A stretch of DNA of 64,000 nt from Isoetes taiwanensis (Eukaryota; Streptophyta; Lycopodiopsida; Isoetales; Isoetaceae), in the NCBI GenBank assembly GCA_021234155.1, contig JAJEKV010000077.1, positions 788,784-852,783 on the forward strand, given 5' to 3'. The translations under genes and the position numbers were made by a program. Below, in pieces: positions 46,016 to 57,340 of the stretch. Position 1 is the stretch's first letter. Each line of letters opens with the position of its first letter. The notes under the pieces are model-generated. The model worked only from the letters and a program-made list of their open reading frames with translations. It did no database searches and was not told where the DNA came from.

Positions 46016-46419
46016 CGTGGGTGTTGAGGTGCCAGCAGCTCAACCGTAACCGTTGGAAGAGGTAACTCGATCTTTGAGAGCCGACGAGTTTCAAAATGGT
46101 GGCGGGCTCAAAGGAATCTTGATCTTGGCAAGTTCTTCTTGAAGTTCAAAGGAACATGAGAAAAAGGGTCCCTTGGGATCTAGTGGAGTCGAGTGCGTGG
46201 TAAAGCTTTTTACTTCTTTGAGAAGTTCTACCTCTTGACAATGTTTGGATACTACCGAGCGGGTGCCGGTGGATGACTACTTATTTACCGCCTCGACCGT
46301 GGCTCGAGCTCTAGTGGTGGCGTGAACATTTGCCGGTGTCGACCTTTCGCGGCCGCATGAGTTTAAGAATACTTTGTCTCACTTTAGGCATGGCGTGAGG
46401 CATGAGTTTGTCAAGATCG

Positions 46420-48230
46420 TGCACTAAATGAACTTTTTATCATCTTCATAAAGATCGTCTCCACAAAAAAGCTGGTTCGCGTGTCGTGAGGGATGATTGT
46501 CAAGGGGCGTGAAGCCCGTGTTTGACGTGAAACCAGGCCAACCCAATTGGACTGCTGAACAGGAGGGTTGAGAGCCTGATAAATCTCCTCTTGAGCTTGT
46601 TGATCCATAGGATTTGAGGTAGATGCAACTTGCTAAGGTCGCTGTTGTTGAGGCGGTCGTGGAGGCTTCCTCAAAAAGGGCCAGACGGGCCTTGTTTACC
46701 GTTGGCCACCCACAGTTGATAAGCCGTGGCGTGCATGGAAAAGCCGGGCTGATTGGAGCCCGAAGTTGAACTTGGACTTGAGGAAGTTGAGGACACGCCG
46801 GTGGTGTGACCCCATTCATGACAATGATAACATTGAGCCTTGGAAGGATCAAAGGTAGGACGGGAGCCTTGTCCCCTTGACTACGAGATTGCGTGGCGGG
46901 CTGATACTGCTGCTTGTTGTTGAGTTTGATATTCTTTGGCCGGATATGTCGTAGTTGTTGAGGCATGGTGCGGACACGAAAAACCAATTTATTCCCGAAG
47001 GGTGTAGGATGAGAACGAGTGCATTCTTCCGTTAGCGTGATTGCACATATTGCCCGCGTTTACAATGAGGAGGTCCATTGGAGGAGTTGCATTCATTGGC
47101 GGATGGCCCTGATATTTACAAATATGACACCGGATCCGTGATCGTTGAGGATTTGTTTGCCGAGGCCGAAATTTGCGATTACGAGGAACCATGGCCGGGG
47201 GATATAAAGGGAGTTAGAGAGCAACACCTCGAGAAGAAACATTGACCGAAAGTGATTGACCAATTCAATCGCCGCTCGAGACTTTGGTCGCGGGTATTCG
47301 TCATCGGTCGAGCGGCGTGGGGAGGAAGGCCTTTGCGTAAAACCGACGCGAATCCGGCTTTACGTGGGGGTACTCCGAGGTTTTACCGATGAGAATGTGA
47401 AGACGGTCGGCAAAAAGGCCGGGAACTCGTTGGTTGTTGCCGCAAATCATTTAGTTGCTTGAGTAGTAATTGATCATCGTCCAGGTGGTGCCGTAATGAG
47501 ACAAAAATGCTGTTTTCATTTGCTTCCAAAGTGGCTTTTGTTGGCCATTAACCATCGCGGCGGGCGCCCGGCGTGGTCAAAAGATATGAAATTTGAGTTG
47601 TGGGTTGCGCATGACCATTGAATGGCCAAGGCTTGAATTCCTCCATGTGGGCTTGAGCACTCGATCCGAGAGGTTTGCCTTTAGTGTTGCCAAAAAGTGG
47701 GATAAGTCAGCTTCAAATTATGAGTGGGAGATGAAGGCGGAACTTGCGCATAGACAGTGGATTCGGTGGAGGATATGTACATAGCATAGAATGAAAAAAA
47801 CAAAAATGAGAGCGGGTGGTCCAAAGAAAGTAGCATCGTGGGAAGGGTCATGAGAGCCCTCCCTCATTAGGGCTTGAGATCGATGGTTTGGTAAACGTGA
47901 AGAGCGTCTTGGAAAAGATGGAGAAGATGAAATTCGCGTGAACGGGAAGGGCCAAAGGACACTTGATGGTAGCCCATCCCAATGGGGGGAGGTGAAGAAG
48001 GTTGAGACGGCCGAGGGGTGTGGCCGGAAGGTATATGAATGTAGGTGCTGTCGAGTCCGGAAATAGTGAGGCGTGGGGCTGAACAGTGTATGTGTGGGGA
48101 TTGAGGTTAAGAGCAATGCTCGCAATACGTGGGGACCCCTGGTCGAGAATGAGCACGAGGGGTAAGGCGGTCCGACCAGCTCTCGAGCGACACCCCCCCT
48201 CAATGTCATAGGCAGAATCATACATATCTC
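46420..48230 (-). pseudogene. Gag of the Tat-type element (broken)
   Basis: From the 5' LTR inward (descending coordinates) lies a Pro/Ser-rich N-terminal portion (48225-47718), then zinc-knuckle remnants: RCHICKYQGHPPMNA near 47100 and a second Cys-His cluster near 46830 split by a frameshift. Downstream is the PAFPCTPRLI region. Frames at 46424-46987 and 47848-48225 are the best preserved. Boundaries of the original ORF are uncertain. Confidence 0.55.
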
Positions 48231-48358
48231 AAACAGCCTCGCGTCGTTGATGGCGCCCGGTCAGCCGCTTGAGAAAGAAGTTCTTCGGGGGTGAAACCTC
48301 TAGCCGACATGATGGGAAGAAAGGAAAAAGAAAGATCAGACCCGAGCTTGGCTTATAG

Positions 48359-48945
48359 TGTTTGGGGTCCGGGTTCGAACTCCTCGCAAGACAGCCCTGA
48401 GGAGGACCCTTGGATCAAACAGAGAATCCAAGAGTCGTGGTCACGAGATTTAAAAAAAGAAACAAAGGAAAAGAGAAAAGAGAGAACAAACGAGAACAAT
48501 AAGATCACAATGATGAGAACAACTCCTTGATGTCAATGAAAATACATGAGCTCGCCAATCGAGAGAAAAAATGTGAGACAAAACTCAAAACTCATCCCCA
48601 AAACTCATGTGCTAGCTCTACTCATATATATAGTACAATGGCCTTTGGCCCAATATAGACACTGACCGATTTCGTGCCGACTCTCGGAAGGAGGCCTAAT
48701 TTGTGAGGAATCCGGGTGCCTCTTGAAATGCTCAAATCACCGACGCCGATGTCGGGCGGTGACGGCCCGTCACTTGTCTAAGCGCCTCCTCTTGGAAGGA
48801 GGCACGGGCTTTGACTGCGTGGTTTTGCCGTGGGCTTGGTCTTCTGGGCTTTGACCCGCCCTGCCGGCCCGACCGCAGATCCTTAGCCTTGACCTGGTCT
48901 GTCGTGATGAATGAATAGTCGCACCGTGATGTACTGGGACTAAAT
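48359..48945 (-). repeat. 5' LTR of the Tat-type element
   Basis: Same length class and sequence as 24819-25422; starts tgtttggggtcc on the plus strand. The outer end (gggactaaat) has lost the expected terminal aca. Sequence between this LTR and the gag portion does not show a standard primer-binding site. Confidence 0.75.
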
Positions 48946-49227
48946 GATGCATAAGGCATATAATTATGGCGCAAATAAGAGGACATAGATTTGAACTTTG
49001 AAAAGGAATTTGCCCGCCCATGCCACACTGTTTGGAGCAATTCAATTCACAGGGAATTTTTAGCTCGGCGCCGGGAGAATTCTGAGGCGCTAAGGGGGCT
49101 ACTTGGCTCACCGGAATCTAGCGGCCTAGGACGACATATAAGTGGCGAATACAGGCAAGAACCGGTGTCTACCTTAGGATTTGCTATGCATGTTAAAATT
49201 TGCTGTTCAAATTCTGTTCCTCGAATA
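48946..49227. other. Unassigned flank
   Basis: No reading frame, repeat or element signature that I can support in this stretch between the Tat LTR and the 150-bp tandem repeat. Confidence 0.5.
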
Positions 49228-49500
49228 GTTGTATGCCTTTGTAGGGTCTATGCATAACTATTCCATCCTACTATTGCTTTCTTGCTGTTTTTGGGACAGT
49301 AGTATTCTTCTGCATGATTTGTTGCATGAATTTGATAGGTCAGTTCCCTTCGATTGCATTGTTCTATTCCATGAATTGTTATATGCCTTTAATAGGTCTG
49401 TCTATAATAATTCCATTCTACTGATGCTTTCTTGTAGTTTTTGGGACGTTCTGGTAATCTACTGCATGATTGTTGCATGAATTTGATAGGTCTGTTGCTT
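49228..49500. repeat. 150-bp tandem duplication
   Basis: The unit starts gtt(g/a)tatgccttt, passes ttttgggac and ends ttgcatgaatttgataggtc. Copy 1 is at 49228, copy 2 at 49378. It lies directly upstream of the DUF7869-type gene. Confidence 0.8.
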
Positions 49501-49900
49501 TTGTATGAACTGTTTTGCTGCATGCTTGAAATGCCCGCTGCTGCATACTCAAAGGAAATGCACGTTGCTTGATGCTGTTAGAGAACTTGCAGCATATCGG
49601 GACCTTTTTAAAAACTCCTAATTTTTGGCATGGTTAGGAACTTGCGAGATATCGAGGACCTTCCGCTCGCCAACGGTATCGATTACCGCAATCTAGCGCA
49701 GCAGTTTTGGAGTACCTGGCTCTTATTGAACCGTGACGTGCCTCTACTGCGGACCGTGAGTGCTGAACCGGATCGCGTCACGTAATTGTGCAAAAGATTT
49801 TCCGTGTACGTTGACTTGCCCCACCTTTTAGGTTAGCACATAGTGCTCCACAAAATCGCCACGGCGATTTCTTACAGCATTCCATTATGTTTTTATGTCA

Positions 49901-50235
49901 GGATGGATGAATTGAGGTCTATTTTATTCAATGGAACCAAGGTGGGGGAGGCTTGTCTACACAACTTCACAAAGCACCATAACTTGCCCTTGCCCGAGGG
50001 TTTTGCTGTAGTGTATGTGGAAGTCATTCTTGATGGGAGCATTCCGTTGCCTTATCCGGAACCCGAAATTTCAATACTAGCAGAGTCCAGAGGGAGTTTT
50101 ATTTTGTGGCCCGAGAGAGATGTGACGGGCTTCAAGATAACATCCGCTGCCTCCACTCCGCCCTGCATGGATAAAAAAGCTGAATTGGTTGTTGTTAGAG
50201 GATCCTACGAGTCCCTTTGGTTCACTACATCGTGA
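49901..50235 (+). pseudogene. N-terminal region upstream of the DUF7869-type gene (G-x-F-x-x-WP domain)
   Basis: Starting at ATG in caggATGGA (49901; an in-frame ATG at 49843 also exists), the frame encodes about 111 residues. VYVEVILDGSIPLPYPEPE followed by SRGSFILWPERDV resembles the domain with a Gly-x-Phe-x-x-Trp-Pro signature in plant CACTA-related proteins (DUF8039-like, from memory). The frame stops at 50235; coding-like text continues in other frames to 50465. It may be the N-terminus of the same gene as 50465-52520 or a separate fragment. Confidence 0.45.
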
Positions 50236-50464
50236 TGGGGGCATTTCTAGGGAAGAACTTCTTGAGAGAAATTGCACACTTTTGCATGAATGTTGTGATA
50301 TGCCTTATGGCTTGGGTGTGATCATCTTTACTGACCCTAGCCAGGCAGTTGCTGATACTAGATTAGATGATGACTTCCTGGCTGCCACCTTGATGAAGCT
50401 ATGCCCTATGCCGTAAAGACCGTCAATGAGATGCCAAGCTTGTCTTTGAATTAATGCCACCTGC

Positions 50465-52520
50465 TTGTTACGACTTGGTGAGATGGTTAATGCTTTGGTG
50501 TTAGTAGACAATGTTGCTGTGTCGACACTCATAAAGACTGTGAAAGAGACAATCATTGCAAAACCCTATGCCATGCAAATTGAAGTTGAAAAGGCACCCA
50601 AGAGGATGTACAGAATGGTGAACCGGACTCCACGTTCACCTGCTGTGGCCACTAAAGCTGAGAGAAAGATCATGGCAGCTTCCATTTTAGACTTTACATC
50701 TTCACTTTGTTGCATGCGAAGATACTGCGCAAACTTCTCCACAGCCGAGATTAGGTGCATGCATAGTTTCTATTGGAACTTGAGTGCTTCAGACAGGACC
50801 ACATTTGTTTTTAACATGTTAGATGTTTGTTCAGAGAACGGACAGGTCCAGAAGCTCATGCTAAATAACAAGCAGGTATGCTTGAAAGCATGGCATATAG
50901 CCTATGGTATTCCAATGTCCACTTTTATAGTGGCTTAAGACTTTTCCCTTGCTGGTCACATAGTTCTTTGAACATGGTAACACGGGCTCGAAAAAGCCGA
51001 GGCTGCACACTCTAGCGAGGGAAAGGCCCTGCCGCCTATGAACATAGATGAGAATTTGAGACGATGCCCCACGATCGAAAAATCACTTGAAGGGGTGAGA
51101 GAGAATGTGAAGAGGCTCCCCTCCGTCCTAACCAAAAAGACATTCTTCATGAGGTGGACGCTTGAATTGATGGAGATGACAGGGCAAGCACGTATCTCAT
51201 TCTTCATTCTCACGGGTGGAAGCTAAATCACGCAGAGGTTGCAATAGCAAAGAGGATAGCTTTCTCCAAGTGCAATACCTGTATTGTAATAAAAGAGAAA
51301 ATGGCTAAGACGAGAGATCCACGAGAGAGAAGAGAATTGCAGATTGAAAGGAAGGCACACATGACTGCCCAGATCTCTTGTAGGAGCTTGTACTAATCAT
51401 GGAGAGCTCTGTCCCATCGATCACCGGATCAGGCGCTCACTATCATACATGATAAGATGGACCAAAACAAGACTACGATTCCAAGATTGGAGAAATTAGC
51501 AAAATCGATATGGAGAGGTGAATGCTTGAAAGTTAGCGGATCGGTGCATCGATGCATGGCCACCACAGGTCAAAGCCGTAGGACATTTCTCACTCGACCT
51601 TTAGAAGGATGATTCAAATTTTCATGTTGGTTCCTTGAATCATGCTATCAAAGCAATTGGAGGATACTTCAAGATAATTGGGGCCATTTGAGAGAAGAAG
51701 GTCGGCCTGAGGGCATGTGGGAACCGCACTCCTCAACAAAGTCGAGGGGTTGAGGACAAGAAAAACAATTGCACGGGCAAGACTTTGTAGCACCTCCTAA
51801 GCAACCAGCGACCTTAAGAGGTTACCTAGGCGGCTCTACTTTGACTAGCTAGACAATCATGTACAGGCGTAACAAGAACATATATCTCTTCTCTTATCTA
51901 TCCTATCTTGTGTGGTTGGGTGTTTTTGATCAAATACAGCTTGGCTTCATGATGGTAGGCTACACTCATGATGACATTGATGCGCTATTCGGTAACTATT
52001 CAACGTTAATGCGCAGGTCGGATGCTCTAACTATTCCAGAACTAATGCAACTCTTCCGAGAATGTAGCACAAAGGCACCGACACCATACCTTGTTACCGC
52101 GGTTCCCAATTGGAAGGGTTTCGTAGAAGGATACATTCCTGATAAGAAGGACCATTTGGTTGGTCACTTGGAGCCCTTATTGTTTAAGTTCTGCATGAAT
52201 GATGGGTGGCCAGTAATGTATTACAAGATGAGACCTGGTCATAGAGAATGGTTGCTAGAAAAGGGTGTTCGGATATGGAAAGCAGATGACAGTGGTTTGC
52301 CAAAGATACCGATTGGCTCACCCAAGACTGTCAAGCCATATGCAAGCCTCAAGGACATAGGAGCATTGAGGTCGTCCATTGCGAAGTACATGGTGCATTG
52401 GGCTAATATCTCCAGGGCTGGTGTGAACTCGTGGTCCAATACCTACACGAACGAGGTCATAGACTACTGGTGTGAAGTGATGCGTGTGCTAGGTGAAGTA
52501 CCCCGGCAATGCGTAAATTG
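50465..52520 (+). pseudogene. DUF7869-type protein, transposase-like family (broken)
   Basis: Segment 50465-50938 has a double-Cys cluster (SLCCMRRYCANFSTAEIRCM), then NKQVCLKAWHIAYGIPMSTF, the typical N-terminal signatures of this family. In 50939-51850, pieces in changing frames keep FEHGNTGSKKPR, SKCNTCIVIKEKMAKTRD and RKAHM. Just before 51859 is LDNHVQA, then across a one-base shift RNKNIYLFSYLSY. The last frame (51859-52521, 220 codons) holds FDQIQLGFMMVGYTHDDIDA, matching the family pattern FLxVGHTHxDID, in which His is Tyr here. The Asp-Asn, NKN and HTHxDID sites resemble an RNase H-fold catalytic site; the family is uncharacterised. At least four frameshifts or stops. Confidence 0.65.
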
Positions 52521-53133
52521 AACTTGCCTCAACAAGGCAAGTTGTGCTTGACGAGCCCGAATCTATTCAGTCGATCGATAACGACGCCCAACCGCCTTTT
52601 GTGGGACCTCGCTAAGGATAAACCCAAGAATGCAAAGTGGAAATATTCGACCATACCAATATGTACGTAAAGGTATGTTTCTCGCTTGTAAGACCTACAG
52701 AGCATGTCCTACATGGGTAGCCTATGCAGAGGAGAATCATACAAGACTTAACGCCTCATTATAATGAGGTTTTTGTGTCTTGGTGGGAGCCCGTGGCTAG
52801 GATGTACCGATCACGCCAATAGTATCGGGGCGGGCGGGCATAAAAAGTGGCGTCAATCTCTAATGACAGACCACGCTTATCGCCTCTCAAAACGATAGAC
52901 TATGCTTGGTACACCGGCCATTATTGATTGTGATCCCTAGCTGGCGTGGAAAAAGCGTGAACTATTGGCTAAAGAGGCCTGCGAGGACGGAGATGAAATT
53001 TGAGTCTTCAAGGTACATTAAAGTAGTTATTTTTATTACTCTGCATTTTTCAGATTAATACAAGTGCTCTTATGCATTACTATATCTTATATGCCAGAAC
53101 ATCACTACACTATACATTCTTTGCGGGAATAGG
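52521..53133. other. Non-coding stretch after the DUF7869-type gene
   Basis: Probable continuation of the broken gene to about 52625 (coding-like text without stops in one frame, DLAKDKPKNAKW). Beyond that I see no feature. Confidence 0.4.
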
Positions 53134-53186
53134 TGATTCACTCATCATCAACACCTGATGAGGTGATCCCATTTATCTCATCGCTA

Positions 53187-53486
53187 TTAGCGCCACGAAG
53201 CCAAATAAGATGGATCATAACACGAAGTTAGCAGGGGCAACTTCGTGTCAGCACCATTAGCTTTGGATTGCGTGTGGGGATCAAGAAGAATACCCTTATT
53301 TGGCAACCGAATAAGATCATTGTAGCTCATTGAGCACTTGATCGCCCTCGATGTGGTGAGAGTAGGCAAATAATCTATGGGAGATGAATGACCTCTACCA
53401 CAGAATGGAGCCGCTTTTATAGTCAAGTAACATTTTTGATGTGAATTATTGGTGTACATTGTAGCGCCATTATTGAGCGTGTACAA
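53187..53486 (-). CDS. Small ORF, repeat copy 1 (99 aa)
   Basis: Open for 99 codons. Residues from LTIKAAPFCGRGHSSPIDYL through AIKCSMSYNDL to CYDPSYLASW correspond to the ORF in copy 2, so the frame survives in both units despite about a quarter of bases differing. No known domain; could be a remnant exon shared by the duplicated unit. Confidence 0.35.
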   Translation of the reverse strand: MYTLNNGATMYTNNSHQKCYLTIKAAPFCGRGHSSPIDYLPTLTTSRAIKCSMSYNDLIRLPNKGILLDPHTQSKANGADTKLPLLTSCYDPSYLASWR

Positions 53487-53659
53487 GTATCATGTACACG
53501 TACAAGTATAAAAATATTTAATTACTCAGTTCGATACATCAAATAATATTCACTATGCTTATACATCATTACATATTTCGGTGCTTATATCATTATATCC
53601 TTACAGTGCACAAATCATAATCGATTCACTCATCATCAACACCTTTGTGGTGATGGCAT

Positions 53660-53911
53660 TCAGCTCATAGATCGTTCTTTAGAAGCCAAATAAGATGGAT
53701 CACAACACGAAGTTAGCCCGAGGTAAATCTCCAGGACCATTAGCTTTGGATTGCGGATAGGGATCAAGTTTGACACTTTTCTCACGCAATCACAAAGATC
53801 ATTGTAGCTCATGGAGCACTTGATAGTTTGGATGTGCTCTGGACGAGGAGGCAAGTAGGCTATGGGAGATGAATAACCTCTACCACCAAATGGAGTTGTT
53901 TTTATAGTCAA
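53660..53911 (-). CDS. Small ORF, repeat copy 2 (83 aa)
   Basis: Begins MTIKTTPFGGRGYSSPIAYL and shares IKCSMSYNDL and CCDPSYLAS with the ORF of copy 1; the middle part is diverged. Function unknown. The paired frames suggest an originally coding unit. Confidence 0.35.
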   Translation of the reverse strand: MTIKTTPFGGRGYSSPIAYLPPRPEHIQTIKCSMSYNDLCDCVRKVSNLIPIRNPKLMVLEIYLGLTSCCDPSYLASKERSMS

Positions 53912-54262
53912 GTAGAATTATTGATGTAAATTATTGGTGTACATTGTAGTGCCATTATTGAGCGTGTACAAGTATCATGTACACGTACAAGTATAATGCA
54001 TCATGTATCATGTATCTTGGGCTCAAGAAGTAGGTGAAAGTATTTGTGCTTGAGCAAATTAGCTCTGCTTGAAATTCTCAAAATTGCGTTATTCTCTCCA
54101 ATTAAAGAAATCATGCTTAAACATCCTGCAAAGTGACAAGCTATTCTGCAATTTCCTTGGATATTGGAGAGGATGATTTGGGCAAATAGGAAGACATATT
54201 GTTAAGGTCAATTAAAGGGTCAGAATGTTTGGAATGGAGGGGGAGGGTAATATGTTTAGGAA

Positions 54263-54715
54263 TCAAAGGAATATCCTGATTGAAGAGATTTTCTTGCTCA
54301 GTAATAAATCTGACTCTTGTTCTACACTTAAGCTAGCAAGTACCTGAAATTGATTGGAGCAATCAATTTTGTCCAGAATATTGTCTTGGTAATCTTCTTG
54401 AAGGTTTTCATGATCTTTGTCAGCTGCTGATAAATCTGGTTCATTAGCAGTCTTGTCTTGATTTGATTGTGGCAGACCTGCAGGGGTTGTATGATAAAGA
54501 GTTGTTGAATTACCTGGAATGTTGGTTTCTGTGTTGCATTTGGTTGACTTATCTATGTCAATAGTCAACTGTTGTGAGTTCCTGTCCAGAACTGACCTTT
54601 TTGATTGAACCGATTTTTTTGGCCCAATTTGTTTATCAATTTTATAACTTTCTGCCAGAACTTTGTCACATAATTTCAAACCTTTGAGTATGGCAGGTTT
54701 TACCTCCGTCTCCAA
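54263..54715 (-). pseudogene. Possible LINE ORF1 C-terminal fragment (150 aa)
   Basis: An open frame of 150 codons, polar and Lys/Asp/Gln-rich. The end segment CSNQFQVLASLSVEQES resembles the NxFxxL-type tail that closes plant L1 ORF1 proteins after the zinc knuckle. No zinc knuckle is visible, and ORF2 does not follow downstream on the minus strand. Could also be an unrelated disordered exon. Confidence 0.4.
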
Positions 54716-54804
54716 ATATTATTTAACCCTCTACCACGTTCGACTCTTGGGTTAGTCTACTCCTGTACAGTTGTAGCTTTTAAAAACCTCAACCATATAA
54801 TATT

Positions 54805-55026
54805 GGGCAAATTGTAAATGCCCTTGTTTTAGGGGTGTTTTTGAGAAAATGACCATAACTGTTTTTTGATGATTCAAATAGGAATGTGTGTTTCAAATGA
54901 ATTATATCAGGATGATATCTTCCCAACAACAATCATCTGAATCAAAGTTTAAAATCACAAGTTATGTTATTTCTTAAACACAAACAAATCGTAACCATGA
55001 TTTAAGATTATTTTTACAATTTGCCC
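54805..55026. mobile_element. MULE-type MITE, 222 bp, 9-bp target duplication
   Basis: Terminal inverted repeats gggcaaattgtaaa at 54805 and its exact complement ending at 55026 enclose a non-coding, A/T-rich core. The 9 bp tataatatt stands on both sides (54796-54804 and 55027-55035). A 9-bp duplication and G-rich termini fit Mutator-like elements. Confidence 0.88.
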
Positions 55027-55035
55027 TATAATATT

Positions 55036-55627
55036 TCAATGTGCAATGCCTTGCTGTTGAACTGAATTTGTATCAATGCGTTCGTGGAATAATATTAGGT
55101 CTCAAAACCTTCAATTGCTGACGTGTTTTAGTTCTTGACCTCAACATTTATTTGTCGTAAATAACATCTCGATCCCCATAAATGTTGGATGCATCAACGA
55201 AGGGTAATATATATAAATTGTTGGCATCAAATTAATCAAAGATTTTGCATAATAATTATCTCCTTTTGCATCAGAGCTGAATTGAATTGTGTGAACACAA
55301 TGTACAATTAAAAAAAGCAAGGAACACTTTCATGCTTCAAAATGATCAAATGCGATAAATCTGCCATTCAGTAGATCCAACATTTCTTTCTATCGCATTA
55401 ATCACAACAAGTACAATTCAATTTATACTACTTTGCCCTAATTTTCTATGCCTTCATTTTCTATAGCCTCTGCCGTGCCTTTTTGCTAGCCCCCATCCCC
55501 CCCCCGGTTTTTTTTTTTGTAGAAAGAAAATACACATTAGTATGTCTGAGAATAACCCATTAGACGTTATTTTACATTAGGCATTAGCTAACTTCTAACT
55601 ACTAACTCCTAATACTACTGGGGAAGG
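55036..55627. other. AT-rich non-coding stretch
   Basis: No gene signals. A run of C then T lies near 55497-55520 (cccccggttttttttttttg), possibly a retroelement poly-A tail on the minus strand. Confidence 0.5.
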
Positions 55628-55692
55628 ATCCTGCCTTCAGTGGTAGTAGATTTGTTACAGATCCTGCCTTCAATGGTAGTAGATTTGTTAAA
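55628..55692. repeat. 32-bp tandem duplication
   Basis: gatcctgccttca(g/a)tggtag followed by tagatttgtta occurs at 55628 and again at 55660. Confidence 0.8.
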
Positions 55693-55925
55693 GACGTATA
55701 CGATAGATTTAGCAGCACAAGCTTCTGTAAGGCATCTAGTCCTGGCCACTTGGAAAAACTTCCGCTCCCTCTCAGAATCACCCTTCTTAAACCTTCATTC
55801 TACAAACCCAAATTTGATAACACCCCTTATACTTTATCCTTTTAACTCCTTTTATCCTTTTATATGTGTGTTGCTTGAGATTCTAAGGATGCTTAATCTT
55901 GTCAAGTTTTGGAGCCATTGTAACC

Positions 55926-56219
55926 CTAATTTCTTTTCCATTTATGCATGAATTCTATATCCCATTCATATCGTACAAATCCAGGACGGCTAAATGTGTG
56001 AGTTTGAGCAATGCATGTTGGAAATGGTGAAGAATTATTCAACGATATTTTTAGGATTTGTAAATTTGTCAATTCTTTCAGGAATCTTGGAATAGAATCT
56101 AGTGAGTTACATTGTGCAATACCCGAGACAACAAGTGACTTTAACAGACCAAGATCATCTAATAGAGCATTTATTCTTGTAGATATTAAGCTCAAGACTT
56201 GGAGGAATGGAAAGTTCAA
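55926..56219 (-). pseudogene. Leucine-rich-repeat fragment, NB-LRR-like
   Basis: An open frame with LRR spacing: LQVLSLISTRINALLDDLGL, LKSLVVSGIAQCNSLDSIP, then RFLKELTNLQILKISLNN. The hydrophobic pattern with 'IPxFLKxLTNLQxLxLxxN' is typical of plant disease-resistance LRRs. Only three or four repeats remain and no NB-ARC part is visible. On the minus strand upstream (56220-56300) coding-like text continues in another frame. Confidence 0.5.
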
Positions 56220-56239
56220 GAGACATTTCTGATGGATTC

Positions 56240-57340
56240 ACCACAGCATTCATGCAGCAGAGTGCTCAGATTAGATGCCACAGCTAGAGAATTGATCTGA
56301 AGTACAGGAACGGACTTACCTTTGTAGATTTCTTACGTTTCATATCAATTGATATCATCCTAAATGTTTACAATATGGAAAAAATCTAGCTTTACCTGTT
56401 CATTTATCAAAATATGATACGCCTTTTATTTTCCATTGCGGTTCTCGACATTACTGCATTTTTTTTTTGGGAGGGGAGGGAGGGAGGGGTCTTGATAAGA
56501 CTTCTTTGCATGGGTGTTGTTCATTGGTCCTTTGACTCCTTTTCTTGCAAGCTTTGGCCTTACTCCACTTCTCGTAACTGTCTATGTAGATGCTTTATAA
56601 ATTATGGATTATAATTCCTTCGTTCTGGGGAAATCTATAGTGCGCAACATATTTTTTTTCTGTATTTTCACATTTAAAAAAAAGGTGGACACGTTTGATT
56701 ATCACAAAAAGGATAAAAGACAAGGTTTTTTTAAGAACAGTAACAACGGACAAAAGATGGATGCAGTGAGAAAATCAGAGAAAAGTTGTTGTTCTTGATT
56801 AGCAGATCGGCAGGCTTTCTGGAGGTATTTGTGCTCGCTGCAAGAGTTGTTGAACAATCCCTGTTGCCTGACGCCTTGCTAGAATAGTGTCATAATCTGA
56901 TAGCAAGAATTTAGATCTGTTTCTTGGTGATTTTGGATTGCGTCAAAATATTTTTTGCGCAATCGTGTAGAAGTTTCTTTTAGAGGGAATTAATTTGCAA
57001 CTGCGAGCTTATTTTTCAATTTCATTCAAATCCTGAGCTTATAACTATGAATACATGATACATAATTGTATAAAGAATAGTAATCAGGCCTTGTACCTAC
57101 ATAAACCTAGAATGCACTGGTAGGCCAACAAATGCATTGCAATAAGAAGCAGCATATTTGGAGTAAGTGGACAATGAGAAGTAGCATATCTGGAGTAAGT
57201 GGGCGACCTATAATGATTTTCGATAAAATCTCCATTCTTGGTTCTTCTCTTTCCCACGAAATGGCATTTTTAGTGTATATATAGATTTTAACTTGGAGCC
57301 TTAGAATTTGATTCTTCAAAAGTCGAGTGCATATAACCCC
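56240..57340. other. Non-coding stretch with a poly-T tract
   Basis: A run of T followed by gggaggggaggg lies near 56460-56490. Short open frames exist but none is supported. Confidence 0.45.

Larger units (their letters stand above)
24819..48945 (-). mobile_element. Tat/Athila-type Ty3/gypsy element, interrupted by chromovirus copy 2
   Basis: Two LTRs about 600 bp long, beginning tgttagtcc and ending ccccaaaca on the minus strand, flank gag, protease, RT, RNase H and integrase, then about 4 kb of extra sequence. Removing the nested element (32352-45396) leaves about 11.1 kb. RT and integrase motifs (PWGTFAYKVVPFGLSNSP, STPYYPQGNGLAESTNK) and the accessory ORFs beyond integrase fit the plant Tat lineage. 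No clear 5-bp target duplication and no standard primer-binding site were found. Confidence 0.8.
53134..53995. repeat. Diverged tandem duplication, period 489 bp, each with a minus-strand ORF
   Basis: Units 53134-53510 and 53623-53995 share ends (gattcactcatcatcaacac; gtgtacaagtatcatgtaca) and most internal words. Both end with a short inverted repeat gtgtac/gtacac around aagtatcat. The 113 bp between them is A/T-rich. Confidence 0.85.

Noticed and set aside
48245..48260. tggcgcccggtcag on the plus strand, like a primer-binding site
   Set aside because: Wrong strand for the Tat element and not next to any LTR end.
48369..48384. B-box-like ggttcgaactcc in the Tat 5' LTR
   Set aside because: The other LTR reads ggttgggaactc and has no matching A box; most likely chance.
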